NCBI GenBank assembly: GCA_005887685.1
Contig: VBHJ01000005.1
Coordinates: 1-60,292, forward strand
Source: Chloroflexota bacterium
GTDB lineage: Bacteria > Chloroflexota > Dormibacteria > Dormibacterales > Dormibacteraceae
Length of the DNA: 60,292 nt
Direction: 5' to 3'
Part shown: positions 41,175 to 50,100 of the stretch, in pieces
How positions within the stretch are numbered: position 1 is the first letter of the stretch
How the letters are laid out: each line of letters begins with the position of its first letter
Notes under the pieces: model-generated
Database searches by the model: none
Told to the model about the DNA's origin: nothing
The model's input: only the letters and a program-made list of their open reading frames with translations
Made by a program: the position numbers and the translations under genes

Positions 41175-42319
41175 ACCCCCCTCTCCCTCTCCCCTATGGG
41201 GACAGGGGTCTGCAGGCTTTCCGGCATCTTTACGTCCACGTTCCTTTTTGCAAGCACAAGTGCGGTTACTGCGACTTCAACGCTTACGCCGGGATGGATC
41301 GGCTCATGCCGGATTACGTCGATGCGCTGGAACGCGAGCTGATCTTCGCGCGCGAGCGGCATCCCTTCCAGCAGCTCGAGACGGTCTACCTCGGCGGCGG
41401 GACGCCAAGCCTGCTGCCCGCCCCCCTGATGTCGCGGCTGCTGCATTTCATCCGGGCGAATTTCAACGTGGCGCCCGATGCGGAGGTCACGCTGGAGGCA
41501 AACCCGGCGAGCACCGACGAGCCCAGGGTCGCCGCGTGGCTCGAAGGCGGGGTGAACCGGCTGAGCCTCGGCGTGCAGGGATTCGACCGGCGCGCCCTGG
41601 CCGTGCTCGAGCGCCGGACCGACGCCGCGCAGGCCACCCAGGCGTTCGGCCTCGCTCGTGACATGGGCTTCGCGAACATCAGCATCGACCTGATCTATGC
41701 CGTGCCATTCCAGAGCCTCACGAGCTGGCTCGACACTCTGCGCCGTGCGATCGCGCTGGGACCCGACCACGTGTCGACCTACTGCCTGTCGTTCGAGGAA
41801 GGAACGCTTCTTTATCGCCGTCGCGAAGAGGGGAAGCTGCCGGAGCTCGAGACCGACCTGCAGTGGGACCAGCTGGACGCCGCATGCGTGGAGCTGGAGG
41901 CCGCCGGCTATCACCGTTACGAGGTCTCCAACTGGGCGCGGGGCGGGGGTTTCGAGTCGCGCCACAATCAGGCGTACTGGCGCTGCAGGCCGGTTTACGG
42001 CGCGGGCGCGGGCGCGCATTCCTACGCCACCGACGGCGCAAAGGCATGGCGGTGGTGGAACGTCGCGCGGCCGCGTGACTATATCGGCGCGACGCCAACC
42101 CCCAGGGCGGATGGGGAGGAGCTGGATCCGCGCAAGGCGGCAGCCGAATCGCTCATGCTCGGCCTCCGCACAGCGGAGGGCATGACCGCGCCGGCCGGAT
42201 TCGACGGCGAGCTGAGTCGCCTTCAGCGCCAGGGCCTGGTCCGGCGAGTCGACGGAAGGGTCGTCCCGACGCGCCGCGGCCTCGACCTGCACAACCAGAT
42301 CGCCCTCGCCGTTCTTTGA
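41171..42319 (+). CDS. hemW: HemW-like heme chaperone (radical SAM)
   Basis: 382 residues. Radical SAM motif CKHKCGYCDF (about 28-37). Also VYLGGGTPSLL, EANPAS, GVNRLSLGVQGFD and VSNWARGGGFESRHNQAYW, all standard for HemW (formerly annotated as oxygen-independent coproporphyrinogen oxidase). HemW lacks the extra residues of HemN and acts as heme chaperone. The ATG overlaps the upstream stop as ATGA. The first ~16 codons lie over a CCCC/GGGG palindrome and look like an added N-terminus (NPPLPLPYGDRG) before HLYVHVPFC. Confidence 0.88.
   Translation: MNPPLPLPYGDRGLQAFRHLYVHVPFCKHKCGYCDFNAYAGMDRLMPDYVDALERELIFARERHPFQQLETVYLGGGTPSLLPAPLMSRLLHFIRANFNVAPDAEVTLEANPASTDEPRVAAWLEGGVNRLSLGVQGFDRRALAVLERRTDAAQATQAFGLARDMGFANISIDLIYAVPFQSLTSWLDTLRRAIALGPDHVSTYCLSFEEGTLLYRRREEGKLPELETDLQWDQLDAACVELEAAGYHRYEVSNWARGGGFESRHNQAYWRCRPVYGAGAGAHSYATDGAKAWRWWNVARPRDYIGATPTPRADGEELDPRKAAAESLMLGLRTAEGMTAPAGFDGELSRLQRQGLVRRVDGRVVPTRRGLDLHNQIALAVL
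41176..41208 (+). repeat. palindromic element at the 5' end of hemW (weak match to the dispersed family)
   Basis: CCCC (41191-41194) TAT GGGG (41198-41201) with an outer CCCC (41177-41180) / GGGG (41205-41208) pairing. It shares the CCCC..GGGG hairpin with the element at 46.9 kb but not the TTC-loop hairpin, so membership is uncertain. Confidence 0.35.
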
Positions 42320-42366
42320 TCACCCGCGACCGCCACGCGATTCGCGGGCGTTGGTGAGTTAGAGGT

Positions 42367-42687
42367 ATGCGGCGAGCCTTGCCCCGACTCACCCCGGCCA
42401 TGACCGTCCTGGCTGTGATCGTGGTCTTGCTCGTGTTGGTCGATGCCGCGGTCGCGACCCGCCTGGTCGCCACGCGATCGAACTCGCCCGCAGCCGGCTC
42501 GAGCCGGCAAACCGCCACTGGCCACCCGTGCAACCATGGCTATTACGTCTCCCAGGCCGCCCACGCGAAGAAGGGCGGACACTCGGTTAGCGGGATCGCC
42601 CAGAGCGACCTGGGCAAGGACGGCAAATGCACGGCACCGCTGCCGTCCAAGGCGCCGGCCGGCTCCGACGAGGGATCGGACGGCTAG
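42367..42687 (+). CDS. small secreted or membrane-anchored protein
   Basis: 106 residues. Signal-anchor helix MTVLAVIVVLLVLVDAAVA near the N-terminus, then a Ser/Gly/Ala-rich tail with HPCNHGYY, HAKKGGH and KDGKC: two cysteines and several His. No family recognised. It lies just upstream of the CIRCE element and hrcA, on the same strand. Confidence 0.6.
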   Translation: MRRALPRLTPAMTVLAVIVVLLVLVDAAVATRLVATRSNSPAAGSSRQTATGHPCNHGYYVSQAAHAKKGGHSVSGIAQSDLGKDGKCTAPLPSKAPAGSDEGSDG

Positions 42688-42705
42688 AGTCTGCTGTAAC
42701 CTGAT

Positions 42706-42732
42706 TTAGCACTCTCGTCGGGAGAGTGCTGA
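42706..42732 (+). promoter_or_regulatory. CIRCE operator of hrcA
   Basis: TTAGCACTC-N9-GAGTGCTGA at 42706-42714, 42715-42723 and 42724-42732. This is the CIRCE consensus with one base changed in the right arm (GAGTGCTAA). HrcA binds it and represses heat-shock genes. The right arm contains the GTG start codon of hrcA (42726), so bound HrcA would block both promoter and initiation region. Confidence 0.93.
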
Positions 42733-43757
42733 AATCGAAATTGGAAGACAGAAAACAGGCCATTTTGCGGGCGGTCGTGCACGAGTTCACGACGAATGCG
42801 GTTCCGGTCGGCTCGCAGGCGCTCCAGAGCCGCTACTTCGTCAACCTCTCCTCGGCCACCATCCGCAGCGAGCTGGCCGAGCTGTCCGATCTCGGCTACC
42901 TGACCCAGCCCCATACCTCGGCCGGACGCATGCCGACCGACTCCGGCTACCGCTACTTCGTCGATTTCCTGATGGACCTCGAGCCCATTCCCGATCGGAT
43001 CAAGGGCTTCATCGCCGACGAGCTGCGCTCGGCCCCCGCCGACGTTCAGGGCATGGTCGAGCGTGTGGCGATGACCGTCGCGGCAGTGACCCAGAACGCA
43101 TCCGTGGCCAGCGCGCCGCAAGGCTCGATGGCCCGGGTCAAGCACCTCGACCTGGTCTCCCTGGAACCAAAAGAGGTGCTGTTGATCCTGCTGCTCGAGG
43201 GCAACCTGCTCCGACAACAGGTGGTCACCATGACCGAGCCGGCGACGCAGACGCAGCTGACGCGATTGACCGCCCGGCTCAACTCCTCGCTCGGTGGCCA
43301 GGCCAGCGACGAGGCGCGCCGCCACTACGACTCCGCGCCGCTCGGACTGGAGAAGGAGTTGCTTGGACGCGTGATCGCGGTCCTGGACCTCTACGAAAAA
43401 GGATCCGAAAGCCTGGTCGTCCACGATGGAGTGCGCAACCTCCTGCGTCACCCGGAGTTCGCGGAATCGTCGCGCCTGACGCAGGTGCTCGAGGTGCTGG
43501 AGGAGACGCGCTACCTCACCGTTCTGCTGCGCCAGCTAATCGGCGAGTCGGACCTGCAGATCGTGATCGGCTCTGAAAACCTGTCGAGCCAGCTTCAGGG
43601 ATGCACGGTCGTGTTGACGACATACGGTCCTTCCGATCGCCTGAAAGGAGTGCTCGGCGTGATCGGCCCGACCCGGATGGCGTACAGCCAGACGGTGGCC
43701 CGCTTGCAGGCGGTGGCCCGCGGCGCAAGCGACCGCATGGCGGAGCTTGGAGTTTGA
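42726..43757 (+). CDS. hrcA: heat-inducible transcription repressor
   Basis: 343 residues. GTG 42726 gives the normal N-terminus (KLEDRKQAILRAVVHEF). The winged-helix region continues with PVGSQALQSRYFVNLSSATIRSELAELSDLGYLTQPHTSAGRMPTDSGYRYFVD, which is diagnostic. The C-terminal dimer/sensor region ends in GCTVVLTTYG, GVLGVIGPTRMAYSQTVARL. It is autoregulated via CIRCE and leads the grpE-dnaJ genes. Confidence 0.96.
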   Translation: MLKSKLEDRKQAILRAVVHEFTTNAVPVGSQALQSRYFVNLSSATIRSELAELSDLGYLTQPHTSAGRMPTDSGYRYFVDFLMDLEPIPDRIKGFIADELRSAPADVQGMVERVAMTVAAVTQNASVASAPQGSMARVKHLDLVSLEPKEVLLILLLEGNLLRQQVVTMTEPATQTQLTRLTARLNSSLGGQASDEARRHYDSAPLGLEKELLGRVIAVLDLYEKGSESLVVHDGVRNLLRHPEFAESSRLTQVLEVLEETRYLTVLLRQLIGESDLQIVIGSENLSSQLQGCTVVLTTYGPSDRLKGVLGVIGPTRMAYSQTVARLQAVARGASDRMAELGV

Positions 43758-43788
43758 GCGCCGCGCCTCCCGCGGTATCTAAAGGACG

Positions 43789-44337
43789 ATGACGACTCGA
43801 AAGCATCCGCACGACCCGCGTCAGGGCGACCAGCCGGAGCCGGCCACAGCCTCACTCGAAGGCAAGATCGCCGAGCTCGAGGCGGCGCTCGCCGAGGCTC
43901 GTGACCGCCACCTTCGGCTCGCCGCGGACTTCGACAACTACAAGAAGCGCGCGCGACTGGACCAGCTCGAGACGATGCAGCATGCATCGGCGGAGCTCAT
44001 CGGGCGCCTGCTCCCGGTGCTCGACGACCTGCGGAACGTCCTCGACCACAAGCCGGACGGCGTAGACGAGTCGTGGGTCAAGGGCCTGGAGCTCAGCGTC
44101 CGCAAGCTCGAGGAGGCGCTGGGCGCGCATGGCCTGCAGCCCATCGATTCGGTCGGCGAGCGCTTCGACCCCAAGGTCCACGAGGCCGTGGGACATGAGG
44201 AATCGACCGAACATCCCGAGGATACGGTCGTCTCCGAGCTTCGTCGCGGCTATCGCGTCCGCGACCGCGTGGTGAGACCGGCGCTCGTCAAGGTCGCCCG
44301 GCCGCCCGCGCTTCCTTCCGACAGCGACCCCGCCTGA
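43789..44337 (+). CDS. grpE: nucleotide exchange factor GrpE
   Basis: 182 residues. A long N-terminal coiled coil (KIAELEAALAEARDRHLRLAADFDNYKKRARLDQ) is followed by the GrpE beta-wing region: GLQPIDSVGERFDPKVHEAV, DTVVSELRRGYRVRDRVVRPALVKVA. It releases ADP from DnaK. It sits between hrcA and dnaJ with short gaps; dnaK is not in this cluster. Confidence 0.95.
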   Translation: MTTRKHPHDPRQGDQPEPATASLEGKIAELEAALAEARDRHLRLAADFDNYKKRARLDQLETMQHASAELIGRLLPVLDDLRNVLDHKPDGVDESWVKGLELSVRKLEEALGAHGLQPIDSVGERFDPKVHEAVGHEESTEHPEDTVVSELRRGYRVRDRVVRPALVKVARPPALPSDSDPA

Positions 44338-44345
44338 AGACGCCT

Positions 44346-45464
44346 GTGGCGGTCAAGCGCGACTACTACGAGGTGCTCGGCGTCGGCAAGCAGGCTTCGC
44401 CTGACGAGCTGAAGCGCGCATTTCGCAAGATCGCGATGGACTCGCATCCCGACCGCAACCCAGACGATGCGATCGCGCACGCCCGATTCAAGGAGGCGAG
44501 CGAGGCCTACGCCGTGCTGTCGGATCCTGAGCGGCGCCGCAGCTACGACATGTTCGGGCACGCTGCAGTGGGAGCGGGCGGACCCGCCGTGGACTTCACC
44601 GACATGCCCTTTGCGGACATCTTCGACACGTTCTTCGGCGGCGGATTTGGCGGTCGCGCGCGCCGGGAGCGCTCCAACCGAGGCGACGACCTCCGCTTCG
44701 ACATGACGATCACATTCGAAGAGTCGTTCACCGGGGTCGAGAAGCAGGTCGACGTATCGCGCCACGCGACGTGCGAGCGGTGCACCGGAAGTGGGGCCGA
44801 GCCAGGCACCGGACAGGACACATGTCCGGGATGCGGAGGTGCGGGCCAGATCCGTCGTGCCGCGCAATCGTTTTTCGGGCAGGTCATCACGACGGCGACG
44901 TGCCCGACCTGCGGAGGTGCCGGCCGCATCCTCAGGGACCCCTGCCACCAGTGCCGGGGCCAGGGACGCGTCCTGAAGTCGGGGAGGCTTGCGGTGAAGA
45001 TCCCCGCCGGCGTTGACACCGGGTCGCAGATCCGGATCAGCGGCGAGGGCGAGGCCGGGCTGCGCGGCGGCCCGCCGGGCGACCTGTACGTCGTGCTGCG
45101 CGTGAAGGCGCACCCCGAGCTGGCACGACACGATCAGGACATCGTCTTCGAGCTGCGAGTCAACATGGTCCAGGCCTCGCTGGGCGACCGGATCGAGATT
45201 CCGACCCTGGAAGGCCCGGTGGAGATTGCAATTCCCGCTGGCACCCAAAACGGACAGTCGTTCCGACTTCAGGGCCGGGGCATGCCCGACGTGCGGGGCG
45301 GCAGGCGCGGCGACCAGTACGTGGTCGTCCAGGTCGTCATCCCGAAGGACCTGAACCCCGAGCAGAAGGCGCTGCTGCGGAAAGTGGGGGGCCTTACGGG
45401 CAAGCCGGAGAAGGTCTCCAGGGGCTTTTTCGACAAGCTGCGCGATGCAATCAGTCTCGACTGA
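44346..45464 (+). CDS. dnaJ: chaperone protein DnaJ (type I)
   Basis: 372 residues, GTG start. J domain with HPD (DSHPDRNP), then a Gly/Phe region (FFGGGFGG). Four CxxCxGxG zinc repeats: CERCTGSG, CPGCGGAG, CPTCGGAG, CHQCRGQG. The substrate-binding C-terminal domains follow. It stimulates DnaK ATPase and delivers unfolded protein. No dnaK lies next to it in this window. Confidence 0.96.
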   Translation: MAVKRDYYEVLGVGKQASPDELKRAFRKIAMDSHPDRNPDDAIAHARFKEASEAYAVLSDPERRRSYDMFGHAAVGAGGPAVDFTDMPFADIFDTFFGGGFGGRARRERSNRGDDLRFDMTITFEESFTGVEKQVDVSRHATCERCTGSGAEPGTGQDTCPGCGGAGQIRRAAQSFFGQVITTATCPTCGGAGRILRDPCHQCRGQGRVLKSGRLAVKIPAGVDTGSQIRISGEGEAGLRGGPPGDLYVVLRVKAHPELARHDQDIVFELRVNMVQASLGDRIEIPTLEGPVEIAIPAGTQNGQSFRLQGRGMPDVRGGRRGDQYVVVQVVIPKDLNPEQKALLRKVGGLTGKPEKVSRGFFDKLRDAISLD

Positions 45465-45527
45465 GGCGGCCGCGACTTAATATTCGCGTCGCGTTACTTG
45501 CGTTCTGAAGCCGAGAGAGGAAGGTGG

Positions 45528-46553
45528 GTGGCCGCTGTGGCGGCTGCGGTGGTCGTTGTTTTTGCCTGCGCGCCTCCTCCGAAGACGGTCGCCAACCTTT
45601 CGTCTCCCACACCCTCGCCTTCGCCGACACCTACCGCCCCACTGCAAGCCTCGAGCGCGCCGTTCCACGGCGGCGAGGTCGGGGTGGCGTACGGGGCGGT
45701 GGCTTTATCGGCGACCGGTGGTGTGGCGCCGTATGCCTGGAGCGTCAGCACCGGGGCGTTGCCGGGCGGCTTGACGCTCGGGCCGGATGGTTCGGTCTCA
45801 GGCAGCCCGACGAGCGCGGGGGCGTTCTCCTTCACGATCCAGGTCGCCGACGCAGGCACCAGCACCGCGAGCCTGCCGGGGACGATCTCGATCGCCGCGC
45901 CCCTGTCGGCGAGCCTGATCCCGTCCTGCGCCCAGTACTGCCGGGTCGAACTGGGGTGCGTGACCGTGTGCGGCGGATTCGGCCAGGTGAGCGGAGGGGT
46001 AGGCCCCTACACCTACACGCTGACGCAGGGTCCGCTTCCTGCCGGGACGTCGCTGTCGGGTCTGACGCTGACGGGGACGTTCGGCGGTCTGTCCGGCTAT
46101 CTGAAGTTCACTGTCCAGATCACGGACGTCATGGGCGCCAGCGCAACGGTCGCGCCTACGTTCTGGATGTACCAACACATTTCGTTCGCCGGAGGAACGA
46201 TCCCTGTCAACGGCCAGTTTCCTTGCTGGTGGACCGGAGCCGGCCTAAACACTCCGGGCTGCACCGCACAGTTTCCCTACGGTGGTGGCACCCCCAACTC
46301 GGGAACGGTCACGGCGACCGCAAGCTGGGCAAGCTATGCGTGTTCGGCTGGAGGCGGTCCCCCGACGCTGCCAGCGGTCAGCGTTGCGAATGGGCTGGTC
46401 ACAGTGTCCGTGCCACACGGGGGGGCCTGCCCGTTTACGGGCGGTTACAAGGGCACACTCACAATCGTGCTCACGAATCAGGATTTGTGTACCGCTGGGC
46501 CCACGAGATGTTCGGTCGCGGGTCAGGTGAACATCACCCAGTTGGCGGGCTGA
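45528..46553 (+). CDS. lipoprotein with Ig-like (He_PIG type) repeats
   Basis: 341 residues from GTG 45528, chosen because GAGAGGAAGG lies upstream; TTG 45498 is also possible. The lipoprotein signal AAVAAAVVVVFACAPP is followed by a PTPSPSPTPT linker. Two putative Ig repeats are visible: ATGGVAPYAWSVSTGALPGGLTLGPDGSVSGSPTSAG, and VGPYTYTLTQGPLPAGTSLSGL. The last ~110 residues are Cys- and Gly-rich (CWWTGAGLNTPGC; CSAGGG) and beta-like. It is probably displayed on the cell surface. Confidence 0.7.
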   Translation: MAAVAAAVVVVFACAPPPKTVANLSSPTPSPSPTPTAPLQASSAPFHGGEVGVAYGAVALSATGGVAPYAWSVSTGALPGGLTLGPDGSVSGSPTSAGAFSFTIQVADAGTSTASLPGTISIAAPLSASLIPSCAQYCRVELGCVTVCGGFGQVSGGVGPYTYTLTQGPLPAGTSLSGLTLTGTFGGLSGYLKFTVQITDVMGASATVAPTFWMYQHISFAGGTIPVNGQFPCWWTGAGLNTPGCTAQFPYGGGTPNSGTVTATASWASYACSAGGGPPTLPAVSVANGLVTVSVPHGGACPFTGGYKGTLTIVLTNQDLCTAGPTRCSVAGQVNITQLAG

Positions 46554-46618
46554 CGGCATAACTTCGCAACTTGCGGGGTAGTTATCAAGTTCAGTAGCTT
46601 TGATCCGTATAGAAGAGG

Positions 46619-47065
46619 ATGACAGTGTCCAAAACGATCGATCTCGAACTCACCCGGGCCGAAGTTGAGGTCCTGGAGCTGGAAGCCCGGCTCCGGGTGG
46701 TGCCCATGAACGACACCCAGCTTTCCGACGCCCTGAAGACCGCCCTGGCGGCCAAGAAGGAGCGCCTGGCGAAGCTTCGGACCCTCCACGCCACCGCCGG
46801 CCGAGCCAGCCGCAAGGAAGAAGGTGAACCCGCTGCACGCCGGCCGCCGGCCGCCCCTGAAGCGGACCGTGCCCCAAAGGCCGCAGACGAAAGGCGGCAA
46901 GTAAGGGTTCTCGGCAGCCCCTCCGGCGCTTCGCGCCACCTCCCCATGAATGGGGAGGAACGGGGTGAAGCAGCGGCTGACGAAAGGCGGCAAGTAAGGG
47001 TTCTCGGCAGCCCCTCCGGCGCTTCGCGCCACCTCCCCATGAATGGGGAGGAGACTTTTCGGTGA
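46619..47065 (+). CDS. small coiled-coil protein with a C-terminus built from two repeat units
   Basis: 148 residues, ATG with AGAAGAGG upstream. Residues ~1-60 are helical (TIDLELTRAEVEVLELEARL; LKTALAAKKERLAKLRTL). Residues ~88-148 are two in-frame copies of the dispersed double-hairpin element, each reading ERRQVRVLGSPSGASRHLPM. The repeat period is 93 bp (31 codons). This makes the C-terminus recent in origin; the native gene may have ended earlier. It overlaps the region before the GGDEF/EAL gene. Confidence 0.55.
   Translation: MTVSKTIDLELTRAEVEVLELEARLRVVPMNDTQLSDALKTALAAKKERLAKLRTLHATAGRASRKEEGEPAARRPPAAPEADRAPKAADERRQVRVLGSPSGASRHLPMNGEERGEAAADERRQVRVLGSPSGASRHLPMNGEETFR
46886..47052 (+). 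repeat. dispersed double-hairpin element, two tandem copies
   Basis: Two identical 74-nt stretches (46886-46959 and 46979-47052) at a 93-bp period. Each holds the left hairpin GGCGC-TTC-GCGCC (first copy 46925-46937) and the right hairpin CCTCCCCA-TGAA-TGGGGAGG (46939-46958). The element is preceded by GGCAAGTAAGGG, also found at the 51.46 kb copy. Confidence 0.9.
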
Positions 47066-47120
47066 ACTCCAATTCCCGGCCCGACCGTTATCTTTCTGCG
47101 GGTTGGCAAAAGAGCTGAGC

Positions 47121-50100
47121 GTGTCCACGGCGCCCGCTGCCGATCCTTTGTTTGGGGCGGCGTGGGCTGCGATCGGGCTGGCGCGGCCAACCCGGCCGTG
47201 GACCCTCCCCGTGGTCAACGGGGTCGCCGTCGCCGCGATCATCGGCGCGGTCGCCTACCGAATCTGGGAGGCCCGTCCTCCGGCCGAGGTGCTGCGCGAA
47301 GAGGCGATTCTCATCGGCATCGGCGTGGTGTTTGCCGCGGTCGCGGTGTGGCTAAAGGCCTCGCCGCGGGGCTCGAGCCTGCTCCTCCAGCTCCCGGTCA
47401 TGGCCACCGCGACCGTGCTGACCGTCCTGGTCATGGGGACGGCCGGCCGATGGCTGGGCGACGATCTCCCTCCGCTGGCAGCCGTCAGCTTCGCGACGAT
47501 ATTTCTGCACTTCGAGGTCGGCCTGCACTCGCGCCAGTTCGGCTACGTCTTCGGCATCGCGATCCTCGGCCTGGGCGTGCTCTGGGTCTACGCGGTCAGC
47601 CAGCTGATGGTTTCGCTGAGCACCGTCGTGGTCTGGACCCTCGTGCTGATCGGGCTGGGCATCCTCGCCATGCTCACCAGCCGCGCGGTGGAACGCGACC
47701 TCGGCGTGCAGGTCGAGCGACAGAGCTCGCTGCTCGCAACCCTCAGTGACCTCGGCGAAGGCCTGCTGATCACCGAGAACGGCCGTTTCGTGGTCGGCAA
47801 CGACGCCTACGTCAACCTCACCGGCTACACCCGCGACCAGCTGGCCGCCATGCCGTCGCTGATCGAGCTGGCGCCACCTGAGGATCGCGAACGGCTTTCG
47901 ACGAATCTCACCAAAAGACTTGCCGGGGGCGATGTGCCCGCTCGGTACATCTCGGCCATCATCAACAAATCCGGGTCGCGTGTTGAGGTGGAGGTCGCGA
48001 TCCATCGCGTGACGACCAGGCGCAACCAGCTTCTGACCCTGGTGAGCGACATCAGCGAGCGAAAGCGCGCCGAAACAGCGGAGCGCGAGACGGAGACCCG
48101 CTTTCGGATTCTTTTCGAGCAGGCACAGGCGGGCATGGCGTTCACGAGCCTCGACGGGCACATCACGACGGTGAACCCGGCGTTCTGCGATCTCGTCGGT
48201 TACAGCGAGGCCGAGCTTCGCACCCTCTCCCTTCTCGACATCACGCACCCCGACGACGTCGGTGCACTACGGGAGGCGATGCACTCGATGCTGGCGGGCG
48301 AAGAAGAAGGTCGCCGCATCGAGAAGCGGTACACACGCAAGAACGGCGAGCACGTGTGGGTCGACCTCACGATGCGCCTGGTCCGAAGCACTGACGACAA
48401 GCCGCTGTACTTCCAGACGGTCGCCGTCGACATCAGGGATCGCAAGCGCGCGGAGGTGCTGCAAGCCGCGCGGTTCGCGGTCACGCAGGCGCTGGTGACT
48501 TCGCCCGGTTGGGAAAAGGCGGCGCCAGGGGTGCTCGAAGGCCTGTGCCGAACGCTCGATTGGGAGCTTGCCGAGTACTGGGAAGTCGACGTCAACCGCG
48601 AGGCGATGCATTTCGTCACGTCTTGGAAGAGGCCGGGCCGCGATACCACCTCATACGAAGCCAGCGCATCGCAAGTGACCTACCGCCGCGGTGAGGGGTT
48701 GGCGGGACGCGTCTGGGAAGCGGGCGCGCCGGTCGCGATGCCCGACCTCGCGGGCGACACCTCGGTGCGGTCAGGCGCGGCGGTCGCGGTCGGACTGCAC
48801 GGCATCGTCGGGTTTCCCGTCCGCAGCGGCCGCCGCGTGGTCGGCATGATCTCCCTCCACACCTGGGCGGCGCGAGACCTCGACGACGGCCTCGTCGCGG
48901 TGATGAACGACGTCGGCTCGCAGACCGGAGAGTTCGTCGAGCGGAAACGGGCGGAAGTCGCGCTGCAGGACAGCGAGAAGCGGATGCGCTCGGTGCTCGA
49001 CAACGTTTCCGACGGACTCGCCACCATCGACCCGGGCGGAATCATCGAGTCGGCCAACCCGGCGGTGACGAAATTGTTCGGCTATACGGAAGAGGAGCTC
49101 ACCGGCCAGCAATCCGACGTGCTCATCGCGACGACTCACCGCAGCGCATTTGACAACTACCTCCAGAGGCGGCTGAACCTCGACATCCCTGTAAGCGGCG
49201 CCCACGAGACGATGGGCAAGCGCAAGAACGGCAGCCTGTTTCCGCTCGAGTTCGTCGTCAGCTCGATGCAGGTCGGTCCACGCCACCTGTTCATCGCGAC
49301 CCTGCGCGACATCTCGGAACGCAAGGCGCACACGGACGCGCTCGAGTACCAGGCGCTTCACGACGCGCTGACCGGGTTGCCCAACCGAAGCCTGTTCGGC
49401 GACCGGCTGCGCCAGGCGCTGCTCGCCGCCCGCCGCAATCAGAAGATGTTCGGCGTGCTGCTGCTCGACCTGGATCGGTTCAAGGACATCAACGACGCAT
49501 TGGGACACGACCGCGGCGACAGCCTGCTCCAGGAGGTGACGGCCCGGCTGCGCGGCGTGCTGCGCGCGACGGACACGATCGCCCGGCTTGGTGGCGACGA
49601 GTTCGCGGTGCTCACGACCGACGCCAAGCATCCCGAGGACGTCATCGCTTCGGCGCGCAAGATCATAGCCTCGCTCGAAGGCCCCTTCGCCATCGCCGAC
49701 CAGATGGTCGAGACCGGCGCGTCGATCGGGATTGCGATGTACCCGGTGCACGGCGACGATCCCGGCACGCTGCTGCGCCGGGCCGATGTTGCGATGTACG
49801 TCGCCAAGCGCTCAGGCGGCGGCTACGCGATGTACCAGCCTGAGCAGGAGGCGCAGACGCTGCGCCGCTCAGGACTTGCGGGCGAGTTGCGCCGATCCAT
49901 CCCGCAGGGTGAGCTGGTCCTCCACTATCAACCGCAGGTCACGCTTGCGACCGGCGCCGTGCACACGGTCGAAGCGCTCGTCCGCTGGAACCATCCGCGC
50001 GATGGTCTAATGCCGCCGGACCGGTTCATACCGATGGCCGAGGAGACGGGAATCATCCATCCGCTGACCGCGTGGGTCATCGACTCGGCGCTCGAGCAGC

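Noticed and set aside
42088-42120. Another copy of the dispersed element in the 3' part of hemW (CCCCCAGGGCGGATGGGGAGG)
   Set aside because: The encoded stretch fits the usual HemW sequence before the E-x-LMLGLR motif, and no TTC-loop hairpin or TGAA loop is present.
46619-47065. CRISPR array, because of regular repeats
   Set aside because: Only two copies with a spacer of 19 bp, each holding two internal hairpins and read in frame; no cas genes.
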